48,432 bases of DNA, taken from Euprymna scolopes. Its lineage: Eukaryota; Mollusca; Cephalopoda; Sepiida; Sepiolidae. The translations under genes and the position numbers were made by a program. The notes beneath the pieces are model-generated. The model saw only the letters and a list, made by a program, of their open reading frames with translations, had not been told where the DNA came from and ran no database searches. Positions 1 to 10,621 of the stretch are shown here, one piece after another; position 1 is the stretch's first letter, and each line of letters starts with the position of its first letter. The stretch spans positions 21,080,762-21,129,193 of the forward strand of contig CM044511.1 in the NCBI GenBank assembly GCA_024364805.1. Direction: 5' to 3'.

Positions 1-189
1 CATTTCCTATATACATTATGGTTTACAGGATTACAAATAGATATTCAAATTGTTATTATTATTACTATTACTAGCGAGACCTGTGGAAATTCCACAGCAG
101 CATTTTTCATATGTAGGCGTTCTGGTCATTCTGTAGGCGTTCTGTTCAGCATGGAAAAAGGCACAATCATATTGTTCTAGCCCTTTTAT

Positions 190-1860
190 TAAAACTGTAT
201 CGTCCTCTTACTAAAATAATAACTTTTATATATTTCCAGGGCTGATTATTTCATTACAAACACACCGGTCAATTAACTCACATTTCATCATTTTTCACAA
301 TCATCGAATATGTTACTATGTTCGACAATAATTTTTCATAATTTTAACCCACGTTATCGCCCTTCCCTTTACTAAAATAATAAATTTGATATATTGTATG
401 GGCTGATTATTTCATAAAGAAAATACAACTATCAATTAACTCAGATTTCATCATTTTTTATGATTCTGGGATATGTTACTAATTGCGAAAATAATATTTA
501 ATCATTTAAACTCACTATATCGCACACCTTAATAAAATAATAACTTTGATATATTGTCTTGGCTGATTATTTCATTACAAACGCACCAATCAATTAACTT
601 GCATTTAATCATGTGTTATTATTCATAGATATGTTACTAATTTCTACAATATTTTTTCTATATTTTTCACCAACATTAAACTAATAACTGATATATTTGT
701 TGGGCTGATTATTTCATTATGAACACACCAATCAATTAACCTCCATTTCATAATTTTTTCATAATTCTTGGGTAAGTTACTAATTTCGACATTCATTTTT
801 CATTTTTTTTTGTACCCACATTATCGCCCCCTTCTAAATAAAATAATAATTTTGATATGTTGTCTGGGATGATTATTAAATTACAAAAGAACACTAATGC
901 ATGGAATCACATTTCATCATTTTTCATAATTCTTGGAAGTGTTACTTATTTCGACAATGATTTTTCATAATTTTAACCCACATTTTCGCACCTCCCCACT
1001 TACTAAATAATAATTTTGATTTATTGTCAAGGTTGATTATTTCATTACAAACACACCAATCAATTAGCTAACATTTCATCATTTTTCATAATTCCTGGAT
1101 ATTCTATTATGTTTATGAAAAATGATAAAATGTGAGTTACTTGATTGGTGTGTGTGTAATGAAATAATAAGCCCAGACAATATATTTGAATTCTTATATT
1201 AGCAGGAGGGGTTTTTAATTATAAAAAATGATTGTCGAAATTAGTAACATATCCAAGAATTATGAAAAATGATTAAATGCGAGTTAATTGATTGGTGTGT
1301 TTGTAATGAAATAATCTACTCAGGAAATATATCAAAAGTTATCATTTTAGTAAGAGAGGGCGAGAAGGTGTTTTTAAATTATGAAAAATAATTGTCAAAA
1401 TTAGTAACATCTCCAAGAATTACGAAAAATGATGAAATGTGAGTTGATTTGTGTGTGTTTATAATAAAATAATCAACCCAGACAATATCTCAAAATTATT
1501 ATATAAGTAAGAGAGGGCGATATGAATGATTTAAATTATGAAAAATTATTGTCGAAATTAGTAACATATCCAAGAATTATGAAAAATGATAATATATGTT
1601 TGCAATGAAATAATCAGACCAGACAATATATCAAAGTAATTATTTTAGTAATGGGGGGGGCGATAATATGGTTTAAAACGATAGAAACATGACTGTCGAT
1701 ATTAGTAACATATCCAAGAGTTATGAAAAATGACGAAATGTGAGTTAATTGATTGGTGTGTTTGAAATGGGGAATATGTTACTAATTTCTACAATAATTT
1801 TCATAATTTTAACCCACTATGTCGCTCCCCCTTACTTAAATAATAACTTATAATTAATCA
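190..1860. repeat. ~160-bp tandem repeat in inverted arrays
   Basis: About six forward units (recognisable by a GGCTGATTATTTCAT core near 247, 410, 562, 707, 868 and 1033, spaced about 145-165 bases) run to about 1110. There the orientation flips, and four or five reverse-complement units (TGAAATAATC / GATTGGTGTG cores) continue to about 1765, where a partial forward unit resumes. Units diverge by perhaps 10-20%. A transcript or single strand across 1110 could form a very long hairpin. It lies in the intron upstream of exon A0. No coding potential seen. Confidence 0.8.
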
Positions 1861-1947
1861 GAAGGGACATTTCCAGGACATTTTGTAATTAAATCAGAAA
1901 TTACTTTTCCCAGTTACTTTTATAATATTAAAACTTTGTTACGTTAA

Positions 1948-2117
1948 TGCCTCCCCATCGGACAGATTTAGACACCAGGGTCGTTTTTTAACGTGGAGAA
2001 AAGGAACAAAAAATTGTAAAGGATTTCTCCTCCACTGAGAGAAAAGAAGAAATTGGAATGTAGCATCTGAAAAACAGACACTACACTTTGATCTTGGCCA
2101 AAAGGCCAAGAAGAACA
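1948..2117 (-). repeat. U2-snRNA-like repeat, copy 1
   Basis: On the minus strand this begins with a near match to the 5' end of U2 snRNA (GGCCTTTTGGCCAAGATCAA followed by AGTGTAGTGTCTG; canonical U2 has GTAGTA in the branch-point pairing region, one base different). It continues through a potential stem pairing GTGGAGGAGAAA with TTTTCTCCAC, an Sm-like AATTTTTTG, and a tail ending GGGGAGGCAT. After the first ~45 bases it does not follow canonical U2. The whole ~170 bases recur at 37907-38086, so this is a repeat family with a U2-derived head rather than a normal U2 gene. Confidence 0.65.
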
Positions 2118-2694
2118 AATCATTTTTATTAGCTTTGCCTCAACAGTGACACCATTTTTTTTTTTTTTTTTTTTTCGGAATATTCCACTTTCCTTTTAAG
2201 GGGTGACAAGTTTTATTTGGAATATTGCACTTTCCTTTCATCCATAAATATGCACAGCATGATAACAGCCGAAGCGAATTACGATATGGAATTTCATAAC
2301 AATTAAACGACCTACATGTAAGCGTGACACACAAAAGAACACACACGTTATCGTATTAATATGTAGATTATTATTACCAAAATGATAAAAAATCATAATC
2401 ATTATCTTTCTATCTAACGCATAGCTTCTTAAACATAATATTTGTAAAAGTAATTTCATTTAAATAAAATAATCTCATACAATAGTACCTTCTTTCTTCT
2501 GTTTTTTTTTAAATATTTTTCTTCCAGTGACTTCACATGAAAAGTTTTAATTTAATCCCCCTCCCCATACCAAATCTTCTTTTTTCGAACTTTGTTTCTT
2601 CATTTTTCCTGGATAATACTGTGTAACAGCAAAAAATAATGTTTGAACAATTTCTCCAATGTGTTGCTTACTGTAACTACGTTTTCATTTTCAG
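2118..2694. other. Intron, no feature seen
   Basis: AT-rich intron between the U2-like repeat and exon A0. It contains only a ~23-base T tract at 2154-2175 and simple-sequence stretches. The short open frames here have no recognisable content. Confidence 0.6.
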
Positions 2695-2736
2695 CATCTC
2701 CGATAACAACATCTACAAAGAAAACTACCACAACAG
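2695..2736 (+). CDS. Mucin-like gene, linker exon A0
   Basis: 42-nt phase 1-1 exon between a pyrimidine-rich acceptor (TTTTCAG) and donor GTAAAT. With the split first codon it encodes approximately TSPITTSTKKTTTT, a short Thr-rich linker likely to carry O-glycans. The same exon recurs at 9191-9232 with one base difference, and in a 39-nt form at 16173, 18335 and 27243. In later units exon A directly follows a C-module exon, so a further C exon is expected to the left of the window. Confidence 0.82.
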
Positions 2737-2841
2737 GTAAATATATTTATATTTGTGGACATATTTTTTCATTTTCAAAATACAGTATTTTATGATTTAT
2801 TGGTACATTTTGTACAATCTCAAATAAAATGTCTCTATATA

Positions 2842-3040
2842 CAAGGGTCGCTCCAAAAATAAAGCCTCTTATTTTTGTTTATCTCAAAAAGCTGAGCAAC
2901 AAATACAGAAGTGGTACCATTAAAACGAGCGACCGTTTGTGCTCCAGAATTTATTTTTTCTACACAGTCACAACCATTCTCTGCACTTTTGCTAGCGATG
3001 AACGATTTCCATGCATAGGTATCCAGACTGTGTTTTGTCA
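2842..3040. mobile_element. Partial mariner-type short element (left part)
   Basis: Begins at a TA with CAAGGGTCGCTCCAAAAATA, a mariner-type terminal sequence. Its body (GTACCATTAAAACGAGC..., TTTGTGCTCCAGAATTTATT) is homologous to that of the next element at 3043. No right end of its own is visible; the second copy starts where this one stops. Confidence 0.55.
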
Positions 3041-3042
3041 TA

Positions 3043-3374
3043 TGAGGGTCATTCTAAAAGTAAAGCAACCAATTTTTATTTTTATTCAAAAAGTTGAAGA
3101 GCTACGAAGACGGTTATGATACCATTAAAACGAGCAACATTTTGTGCTCCAGAATTTATTTTCCTCTATAGTTACCTCTATTTATAATGCACTTTGCCAG
3201 GAATTCTGACACATGTCCATGACAGGGGTTGCTTTCTTAGAGTTTCACACCGTTAATATTTGCAACAAAGAGATGAAACTCCAAGTCATGAATTATAACA
3301 ATGCAATGTGCAATCCCTTCTGATCTATTTGGGTGTGGTAAAAGTAGGAGGCATTACTTTTGAAACGCCCCTCA
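3043..3374. mobile_element. Non-autonomous mariner-type element with TA flanks
   Basis: Left end TGAGGGTCATTCTAAAAGTA and right end (reverse complement) TGAGGGGCGTTTCAAAAGTA form terminal inverted repeats. TA dinucleotides flank it at 3041-3042 and 3375-3376, as expected for Tc1/mariner insertion. It is 332 bp with no transposase frame. It abuts the homologous left half at 2842-3040. Confidence 0.7.
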
Positions 3375-3410
3375 TAAATAATTTATTTATTTAATTATAT
3401 TTTTTTGTCT

Positions 3411-3735
3411 ATAAAAGATGTTCAAGATATTGTTGAATATAATGCTACAAAAAAGACAGCTTTAGGTCTGATAAACTCAGAGAAAGATTAAATCTGGAAT
3501 AGGGAGGTGTGTGCAGAACAGGAAACTTCGTTGGTTTGATCGTATTGAAAAAAGTAATGAGTGCTTGGATTAGTAGATGTATCAGAGTTAGTTGGCAGAG
3601 TGTCCAGGAAAAGATTGGATAAAGTGATAAGGATGAATATGAGAAAAAGAGGAATAAATAAAGCTCTGACCAGACATCCTTCAGTTTCTAAAAGCCGTCC
3701 TACACATGCCAGCATCAAATTTGTTGAAGGTTGTT
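3411..3735 (+). mobile_element. LINE relic, RTE-like 3' end
   Basis: Conceptual translation in shifting frames shows RWFDRIEK followed by SELVGRVSRKRLDKVIRMNM and RKRGINKAL, which fits the C-terminal region of RTE-like LINE proteins (LRWFGHV...GR...KRWKD...DM). Several frame changes are needed, so it is old. Family assignment is by remembered motifs only. Confidence 0.45.
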
Positions 3736-3792
3736 TGAGAAATAAAAATTCCTATTTCATTACATACAGATAACGATCACACTTTCCACTTG

Positions 3793-3820
3793 TGTGTATG
3801 TGTGTGTGTGTGTGTGTGTG
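3793..3820. repeat. (TG)n microsatellite
   Basis: TGTGTATGTGTGTGTG-type tract in the A0-B1 intron. Confidence 0.85.
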
Positions 3821-3827
3821 TTCTCTT

Positions 3828-5110
3828 CAGCTGTCTTACCCCTCACAAATTATTCTGAGTTAGTAGATCCATCACAGATTGTAGACCTAAACTCTCCAAT
3901 ATTTCCTAGTTGCAAACTTTGTTCTGTCAGGCAGTATCATAATCTTCCTGGCATAATTTACCATACAAACTTGTAGTCGTTTAACTTCCATATGATAATA
4001 TATTCCATGCTTCTGATGTAAAGAGAATGCTTAACAAGATGATAATTAATCAAAGTAACCAAAAGCAACAAATCATCCATAAAATGTTGAATGTTTTTAG
4101 CTTACTTTTCCTAACGTATCTGAAATTTTATATTGTTTAATATAATATTAAAAAAATTACTTTTTATTCATTCATTGTCATTTTCAATTAAAAGTCATTA
4201 AAAATCAATATACACCTGTTTCTTGTGCAGTCCCACGCAGACAAAAAGAAAAGAAAAAATGGCTGCCTTTCCGGTTTTATGCCAATCCAACTGATCACTT
4301 TATGTAAATGAGCTGCTGATTGTAGTATAAAAGCCTGACTTTTATAGAGATTCGGGATTTAGGATTCGATGACAGAAAATGCGAATCTTGTGAGCAGAGA
4401 GTTGTGTTTTTGCAATTGGAAGAAATTAGACAGAAGAGTGGTGGGAACGGTTGTTTTTGCTGTTTTGTTTTTTGTTGTTAAATTTTTATTTATTTTGTTC
4501 ATCGAAGTTAGGAGGAATTGTCTTTTTTGGAATAGAAATTTGATCTAAATTCAGTTTTCTTTAAATGTTATTTTTCATTCTAAACTCCAATTCAAGCCTG
4601 AAAAGATAGTATGAACTAAATATCGTTTTCAATTTGTCATAGCATCTCAAATTTATATTCTTACAATAAATATAATTCAAAAGCTGGTTGAGACATAAAA
4701 TTTCCCATTATCATCATATAGTTTGTAGAAGGGTCGATAACAGTGTAATTTTAGTATAGGCTATTCCTAATTTCTCCTTCTTTTACACTTGAGAATGAAG
4801 CAGTTACCTTGCTTATATTCGCTCAGAGTGTTATACCGATCTAAAATTATTCTGCATTAGTGGATCTGCCATTGATTGTAAACTTTAATAATCCAGTACT
4901 TCCTGTTTTCTAACCTCGGCTTGCCCTACATCACCGATAACCTCTGTAAGAAAATGGATCATACACCCATATAGTTTTTTAATTTCAATATGCTAATATA
5001 TTCCATGTCTCTAGTTTCAAAAGAAGGATTTACAAGATGATAATCATTGAGTGTAACCAAAAGCAACAAGTATACCATGAAATTTGGAATAAATGTTTTT
5101 AGTTTACTAT
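3828..5110. repeat. Diverged ~1-kb direct duplication within the A0-B1 intron
   Basis: 3828-4115 and 4824-5110 are homologous: shared order of TTATTCTG, GTAGA/GTGGATC, CAGTA/GTATC, ATATATTCCATG, ACAAGATGATAAT and CCAAAAGCAACAA. The copies lie about 1 kb apart and differ at perhaps a fifth of positions. No coding content. Between them lies the distinct block at 4202-4530. Confidence 0.6.
4202..4530. mobile_element. Possible inserted promoter-bearing element (solo LTR candidate)
   Basis: A compositionally distinct block with a TATAAAAG box near 4326, more GC-rich than its surroundings, is absent from the paralogous intron after A1, where sequence matching both its left and right flanks is found around 9500 and 9800. 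No terminal repeats or target-site duplication could be fixed, so the class is open. Confidence 0.3.
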
Positions 5111-5353
5111 TTCAATTAAACTCAAATGAACCATAATAAGTAAATGAAACATACCAAATGTCTACGAAAATCAACTATATGGAAACATATATTTCCAATT
5201 GTTTTATTTATTTCTCATGCACTAGAGTAAAATTTTAATTTATTATTCAACAATAATTTCTCTTTATTTTATTCAATAAGAGGATTTCATTTCATATTAA
5301 CATATGATATTAAAAAAAAATTATTCTAATATAATAATATATTTATTTTATAG

Positions 5354-5425
5354 GAACTGGACCGACCACTGGATCCACTTCAACAGGAACCCCAACAACA
5401 ACATCAACACCATTGGTTACCACAG
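5354..5425 (+). CDS. Mucin-like gene, linker exon B1
   Basis: 72-nt phase 1-1 exon with acceptor TTTATAG and donor GTAAAA. It encodes GTGPTTGSTSTGTPTTTST followed by PLVTT, a Thr/Ser/Pro linker. The paralogue is exon B2 at 11511-11582. Exon B is present only in the first two repeat units; none is visible in the introns between A2-C3, A3-C4 or A4-C5. Confidence 0.82.
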
Positions 5426-5462
5426 GTAAAAAATCTACTTAATATATAATCACCTCCTTTGA

Positions 5463-5800
5463 CTGTCAGGTTGAGATCAAAGTGTAGTATCAGCAAGTCA
5501 ATTGACCTGTGGTTCGATGCTTGGTATAGTGACACCACCCCTTCATCTGTTTCTGTTGGATTTATGCCCCATTTCAATTCTCGGCTTGTGGTTCAGACTG
5601 GGCTTTCAGCTCAAGAGAAAGGGTAGAATTGGTGCATGCCTGTGAACTACCTAAAGGTCCTTTTGTTCTCACTTCTCTGGGAAAAGTGTAAGCACTGGAT
5701 TCACAGACAGGTCTGTATTCTACACCTGTGTGAAAGGTGCTTGGGAATCTTCGACTTGACATATCATCAACAGAGAAACCTGTGTGTAAATTAATCAACT
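5463..5800 (+). mobile_element. SINE-like element
   Basis: GC-richer block starting with GAGATCAAAGTGTAGTATC and followed within 30 bases by CTGTGGTTCGATGC, which resembles a Pol III B box (GGTTCGAnTCC). An 18-base string here matches the 5' region of U2 snRNA, but could equally be a tRNA-like A-box region. The body continues to about 5800. End repeats not determined. Confidence 0.4.
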
Positions 5801-6530
5801 TTAAATGATAGTTCTAAACAGCACAATTAAAACAATTCTATTACTAATAACCATAAATAATATCGAGCTAATTATTAAAATAGATTTTCTTTCATGTAAT
5901 ACGCAAATGAGGTTACTTCTTTAATGTAGTTTTTCCTTTGAATAAATAGTAGATATAGAAATTATTGCTGAAATAAAAGTCTGTTTTCAGTATAAAAATT
6001 CATTTGTGAAACAATGTACTTTTTGTACATATTAATTGAATTGTGAACACAAACAAACAGACACAAATACGACTTTATTATAATAGATGAATTTTTTGTT
6101 TATAAGTATATTTATGAAAAAATAAAATTTCCAATCAATTTGAGATTATCTTAAATAGGATTACCTCTAGTGTAAATGTAATATTGTAGTCGTTGAAATG
6201 ATTTTAGTTAACAGTAGGATAGAAATGTTTTATTATTTTAGACAAAGAATGACCAACGACACTCATTTACTCCACACTTCTGATAAACCTTGTGCCTAAT
6301 TTATTTTAAATGTAAATTTTAAAATATTTTCTGCAAATAAATAATTCAATGTATAGTATCTGTTTTGTGTTTGGTCAGTAAATAATATTATAATCATATC
6401 TTGCTAATGATAGTCTTGTTATTAATTATGTGTTCTTATTTTATGCCAGTATTCACGCACACATATAACAGCATCTAATAAGAATAATACATATCTAGGG
6501 GGAAATCTATTTTATTTTATTATATAGATA
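5800..6530. other. Intron, no feature seen
   Basis: AT-rich sequence with no splice-flanked linker exon, no recognisable repeat and no coding frame that I can support. It ends in a G tract at about 6536-6545. Confidence 0.5.
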
Positions 6531-6559
6531 TTTGTGGGGGGGGGGTTGTAATCTCACTA

Positions 6560-7190
6560 TAACTAAAAATCATACATATTTGATCTCTAGATTTCATGTC
6601 AAAATAATTCTGAGATCATTCATTGACATCTATGCAGATGACAAAAACATTTATGGCAGCACTTTGAAGAGCATCAATGATAAAGATCTTTCTGATTATC
6701 TTTGTTCCGATTCCAAGCACGTTGTGTAACGGGGAAAAGTAACTGATTACTTATAACACCTCAAAAACCAAGCTTTTCTCTTTGAGGAGGGCATCGTTTT
6801 TGTTAGACTCATAGAACTGACTTTCACTCCAGACTTAAAGTGGAAGACATATCAGATGAGCGGTTAAGGTTGCTGGAAAAAATGTTTGCATCATTCTACC
6901 GTTTCAGAAAGTATCATATTCATGGCACAAACATTTACCTGAGACAGAGATGTCTGAAGATGGAGTACAGTTACCACATGTGGGGATGTGTTGCTCAAAA
7001 CACTATCTCCTGCCTTGACAGAGTAGGAATCGACTACAGAATCTGCTGGAGAAATATCCTCTTCTCTTCTTTACAGCCACTTTCTCACAAGAGAGACGTT
7101 GCTAGTCTTTTTTTACTCTATCGTTATTTAAATAGTAAGTTCTCGACTTTGTTCCATTTTCTTGTCCCCTTCCCCTTTAATCATTCATAA
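6560..7190 (+). mobile_element. LINE relic with reverse-transcriptase YADD motif
   Basis: The frame at 6532-6729 contains FIDIYADD (YADD at 6631-6642), the catalytic core of reverse transcriptases. The frame at 6840-7190 contains RLRLLEKMFASFYRFRKY, HMWGC, CLDRV and LQPLSHKRDVASLFLLYRY, which match the post-RT region of the Jockey/CR1-like LINEs at 14865 and 46478. It is broken by a stop and frame changes, and 5' and 3' truncated. Confidence 0.65.
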
Positions 7191-7384
7191 AAAAACTCAT
7201 CTAGCTATAACGAATGTAAAAAAATACTTTCTTCTAATATACAATACGTACTTAACCGTTGTCCCTTGCTGATTTGCAGCTGTTTTCTATATGTTCTGCA
7301 TTAAATCTTTCAAATAAATTTAACATGTAACAAAGTTTTCTTTTTTTCTTCCAACTAACAATGACACCTAAATTACCACATCAG

Positions 7385-7510
7385 GAAGTACTTCAACAAC
7401 ATCAGGACCTACCTCAACAACATCAGGACCTACCTCAACAACATCAGGACCTACCTCAACAACATCAGGATCTACTTCAACAACATCAACACGTACTTCA
7501 ACAACATCAG
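7385..7510 (+). CDS. Mucin-like gene, linker exon D1 (six 7-residue repeats)
   Basis: 126-nt phase 1-1 exon made of exactly six 21-nt units, giving a TSTTSGP-type repeat (variants include GS and TR). The donor is GTAAGA at 7511. The acceptor used by its paralogue D3 (AACAG|TGACC) is changed here to AACAATGAC at about 7360, so no AG is present there. The next usable acceptor is the AG inside the first repeat unit (ATCAG|GAAGT at 7383-7384), which restores phase 1. The repeat unit itself contains ATCAG|GA, so unit gain can create new acceptors. This reading of the start is inferred; RNA would settle it. Confidence 0.72.
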
Positions 7511-7831
7511 GTAAGAAATTAAATAATTGATAATTTCAGAATTAACATAATTAGACAATGGGTTCAACTGACAAAAGACGACCATTACATCGAGCAAAAT
7601 CTCGTGAATATAGCAACAAATATAAAAATAATGATCTGAATATTCCAAATAATACAAATTATTAATTCAAAAGTCAAAAATTCATATCAATATTTCATAT
7701 TAGTAACACCTAATATACAATATACTCTAATATGCAAATAGTATCTATTCAGTCAGTGACACCTCCCAATTTATAGATGTTTTCTATATTATTTTCAGAA
7801 AATTTTGTTTAGAAAACTTTTCTTCTAACAG

Positions 7832-7873
7832 TGATGCCTAAAATCACCACATCAGGATATACTTCAACATCAA
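7832..7873 (+). pseudogene. Relic linker exon D2 with lost splice donor
   Basis: A second D-type exon follows D1 within the same intron interval. It has a good acceptor (TTCTAACAG), phase-1 coding sequence resembling D3 (V-M-P-K-I-T-T-S-G-Y-T-S-T-S), and intron flanks resembling those of D1 and D3. Where D1 and D3 have GGTAAG or GGTGAG, this copy reads AATGAG, so the GT donor is missing. Reading through would reach a stop in about seven codons. I interpret it as a duplicated exon that has dropped out of the transcript. Confidence 0.6.
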
Positions 7874-8174
7874 ATGAGAAACTAATTAATTTATAATTTA
7901 AGGATTTACATATTAAATCAATAGTTTGAAATAAATATCATTTTTAGCATCCTGTATAAGAATTATTAAGATTGTTAAAACAATGTAATTTGCAAAGGTA
8001 TAAATTATCCGAGTGAAATATATCATATTCACTTTTTGCCTATATAATACTTTGGCAAATGAAAAAAATATCTTTAAGTGAGGTTAAGGCCTAAATTTTT
8101 GGATCAATTATTATTTTTATGTAAAATTGTTTAATGAACTTTTCATTATTGTTTTGTTTTTGTTCTAATTACAG

Positions 8175-8609
8175 TTCAATGTGAATCCTCTAAGGGTATG
8201 AATGATAAAAGCCTCATCCCTGATGAATACATTAGAGGAACACCAGACACACCAAACTCTCCTGTAAGTGATGTGAGACCTGAAGGCCCTGGATGGATTG
8301 TACCAGCACCAACTGACCCCAACAATCCGAAACCCAGCATTACAGTTAAACTGACCGATGACTCTGAAGGGGTGGAACTGATCAAGGTTGATGTTAGCGG
8401 TAATGCAAAGAAAATCACAATTCTTGTACAACGGCCAGGATCTGAAAATTTCGAACCACTTCCTGGTGCCACCGAAATCACTGGACCATTCATCTCAACC
8501 ACCTTTGACAAAGTAACTGCAATCAAGGTGATTTTGGAAGAAAAAGAAGATGATCAGAATCCAAACTACAAAGTAAACTTGGATGTTGAAGCATGTTTCC
8601 ATTTGCCAA
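8175..8609 (+). CDS. Mucin-like gene, discoidin-like module exon C1
   Basis: 435-nt phase 1-1 exon (acceptor AATTACAG, donor A|GTAAGG) encoding a 145-residue module with the framework C3...GM...IPD...I at its start, a central GW, a K-L-T strand, a V-E-L segment and a terminal E/D-A-C-F-H-L-P. A Cys near each end, an early GM...IPD...I pattern and ~150-residue length match the layout of discoidin/F5-8C domains, whose terminal cysteines pair. Sequence identity to that family is weak, so the assignment is an inference. It is the most divergent C copy here: it is four residues shorter and lacks the extra Cys found near residue 29 in C2-C5. Confidence 0.85.
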
Positions 8610-9190
8610 GTAAGGAGATTTCAGATAACTTATACTGAGTATTTTAGCCTTATTGTCCCTATTTTATATATTAATATCATTCATATCATGGACAGATTTG
8701 TCATGAAAATAACCCGGTATCTTACATTTACTATTTATTACATTATTATTATATGGTTTAAATAAGAATATCGCTATAATAGCTGTACTATTTATTCTAA
8801 CTTCCCCTGTACGAACCTAACAAGTAAAAAATGCTTTCTAAATATATTGTGATAACTCCTTAAAGTGCAATGATTATATTGTCAGTATATCGGCTATGAT
8901 ATGCCTTTAATAATTGTTTTATCTTTAAATAGTGATACATGCAATTTCCAACAAAATTATTTTCAATTATTTTATTTGTTTATCAAACTCATTATTGTTC
9001 TAGCAAGTTATCTCTGAATGCTAATATTTTATATCTTTTTAACATATTGGATGTATAAACGAAATTACCGAAATTACTCACAAATGATATAAATGTTTAA
9101 ATATTCTCAAAAAAGAAGATGCATTGTTTAGCATAGATTGAACAATTTCTCCAATAACGTTGCTATTGTAACTATATATTTCTTTTTCAG
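8610..9190. other. Intron C1-A1, no feature seen
   Basis: AT-rich intron. The last ~60 bases resemble the intron end before A0, consistent with unit duplication. Nothing else supportable. Confidence 0.6.
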
Positions 9191-9232
9191 CATCTCCAAT
9201 AACAACATCTACAAAGAAAACTACCACAACAG
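9191..9232 (+). CDS. Mucin-like gene, linker exon A1
   Basis: 42-nt phase 1-1 exon after a TTTTTCAG acceptor, with donor GTAAAT. It encodes TSPITTSTKKTTTT and is nearly identical to A0, including about 30 bases of each flanking intron. It begins the second A-B-D-C unit. Confidence 0.83.
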
Positions 9233-10219
9233 GTAAATTTATTTATATTTGTGGACATTTAAAAAAAGTGCCAACAAACACTGTTTCATGATATTCTTTG
9301 CCCAATTTCAAATCAAGTAAACCTAAATTAAATGTTTATTTATTTTTTTATATAATTAATTTATTGAATAATTTGTATAGGATATTATTTATAATTAGAA
9401 AATCAGATTATACACAAAATGTTTTAAAACATAAATAACTTTTTAAGTTTTCAGATTGGGGTTCAACCTACGATATGTATAGATGCTAAAATAGATTTTC
9501 ACTTTTATTCATTTTCTGTCATTTAATTTCGTTTTGTGGAAATCACTCCAGACAGAGTATGAAGCCACTTGATGTGTAAGGAGCTAAAAACATACCACAT
9601 TAAGGTTAAAAAAAAACACTAACCAACGGTAAGTGTTAGATGGATAGATTCGTACCTAGAAAACAGCAATCCTTCCCCCTTTGTCAGAAATATTGTTCAT
9701 GGAATGTGAAGGCTACAGGACAAAATAAGAGAAGTGAGAGTTACGAGGCTGTTGGAAGTAAACCTGAAACAACTTTTTACTTTTTACTCTAGTACTTTTA
9801 TAGAATAGAAATTTAATTTTGATTCATTTTTTTAAATATTGTATTTGAATGATATATTTCAAACAGAACCCAAAATAAAAATTTATATTAGTAAGAAAAA
9901 ATAGTATATACTAAATATCCGTTTGGAATTTGGGTTTCTCTTTTGCTTGACCAGTTCTAGGCAGATTTTATTAATGATTGAGAAACTGATTAGAATCTCA
10001 AATTTATTTTCTTTCATGAAGATCACGAGGTCATTATCATAGTATAAACCATGTATTAGTATAGTATTCTAGTTTTATAGAGGACAAATATTTTGATGTC
10101 ATATTTAGATGCTGTTTTAGTATTTTATCCATATTTTCTCCTATACTACATATAAGCGTTATTCATATTTTATAATACATATAACTATTATTCTTGTTAT
10201 ATTATTTGTTTTGGTTATG
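9233..10219. other. Intron A1-B2, left part
   Basis: Paralogous in patches to the A0-B1 intron (for example GAATAGAAATTTGAT / GAATAGAAATTTAAT, and CATCTCAAATTTAT / AATCTCAAATTTAT). A slightly GC-richer block at 9590-9760 is not shared and may be an unrecognised insertion. No coding feature. Confidence 0.5.
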
Positions 10220-10562
10220 AACACAATAATTCTGGATCTGCAACGAGAACCACTTCTCCATGCAGAGGATTTCATGTTGATCCCAACACAATATCTCCAA
10301 CATAAGGTGCAGACATGGGACTTGCACAATTTGGTCTACAACTCAACAGCAATAAAATCGGGTATTTAACAACTGAAGAAAGAGTGTAGGATTCTATTAC
10401 TGTCAACAATACCAAGCTTCTATGAACAGATATCTTCAAGTATCTGGAGTCAAGAATTGCTGCTGACAGAAGTCTGGGGTCATAGCATGCATGAATGCAG
10501 TCTGACTGGAGTGTACATGCATAAGTTCAATGATGTGCAATAAGAAGATCAGTGGCTGATTA

Positions 10563-10621
<59 letters not shown>

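Noticed and set aside
1948-2117. A functional U2 snRNA gene
   Set aside because: Only the first ~45 bases follow U2, the branch-point-pairing site is altered, and the body is unlike U2 while shared with another copy.
5463-5510. A tRNA gene
   Set aside because: A B-box-like string is present but no cloverleaf with paired acceptor stem could be drawn.
5574-5798. 74-codon minus-strand frame as a gene
   Set aside because: It lies wholly within the GC-richer SINE-like block.
7385-7510. CRISPR-like array because of regular short repeats
   Set aside because: The 21-bp units are contiguous without spacers and encode an in-frame Thr/Ser peptide repeat in a eukaryotic exon.
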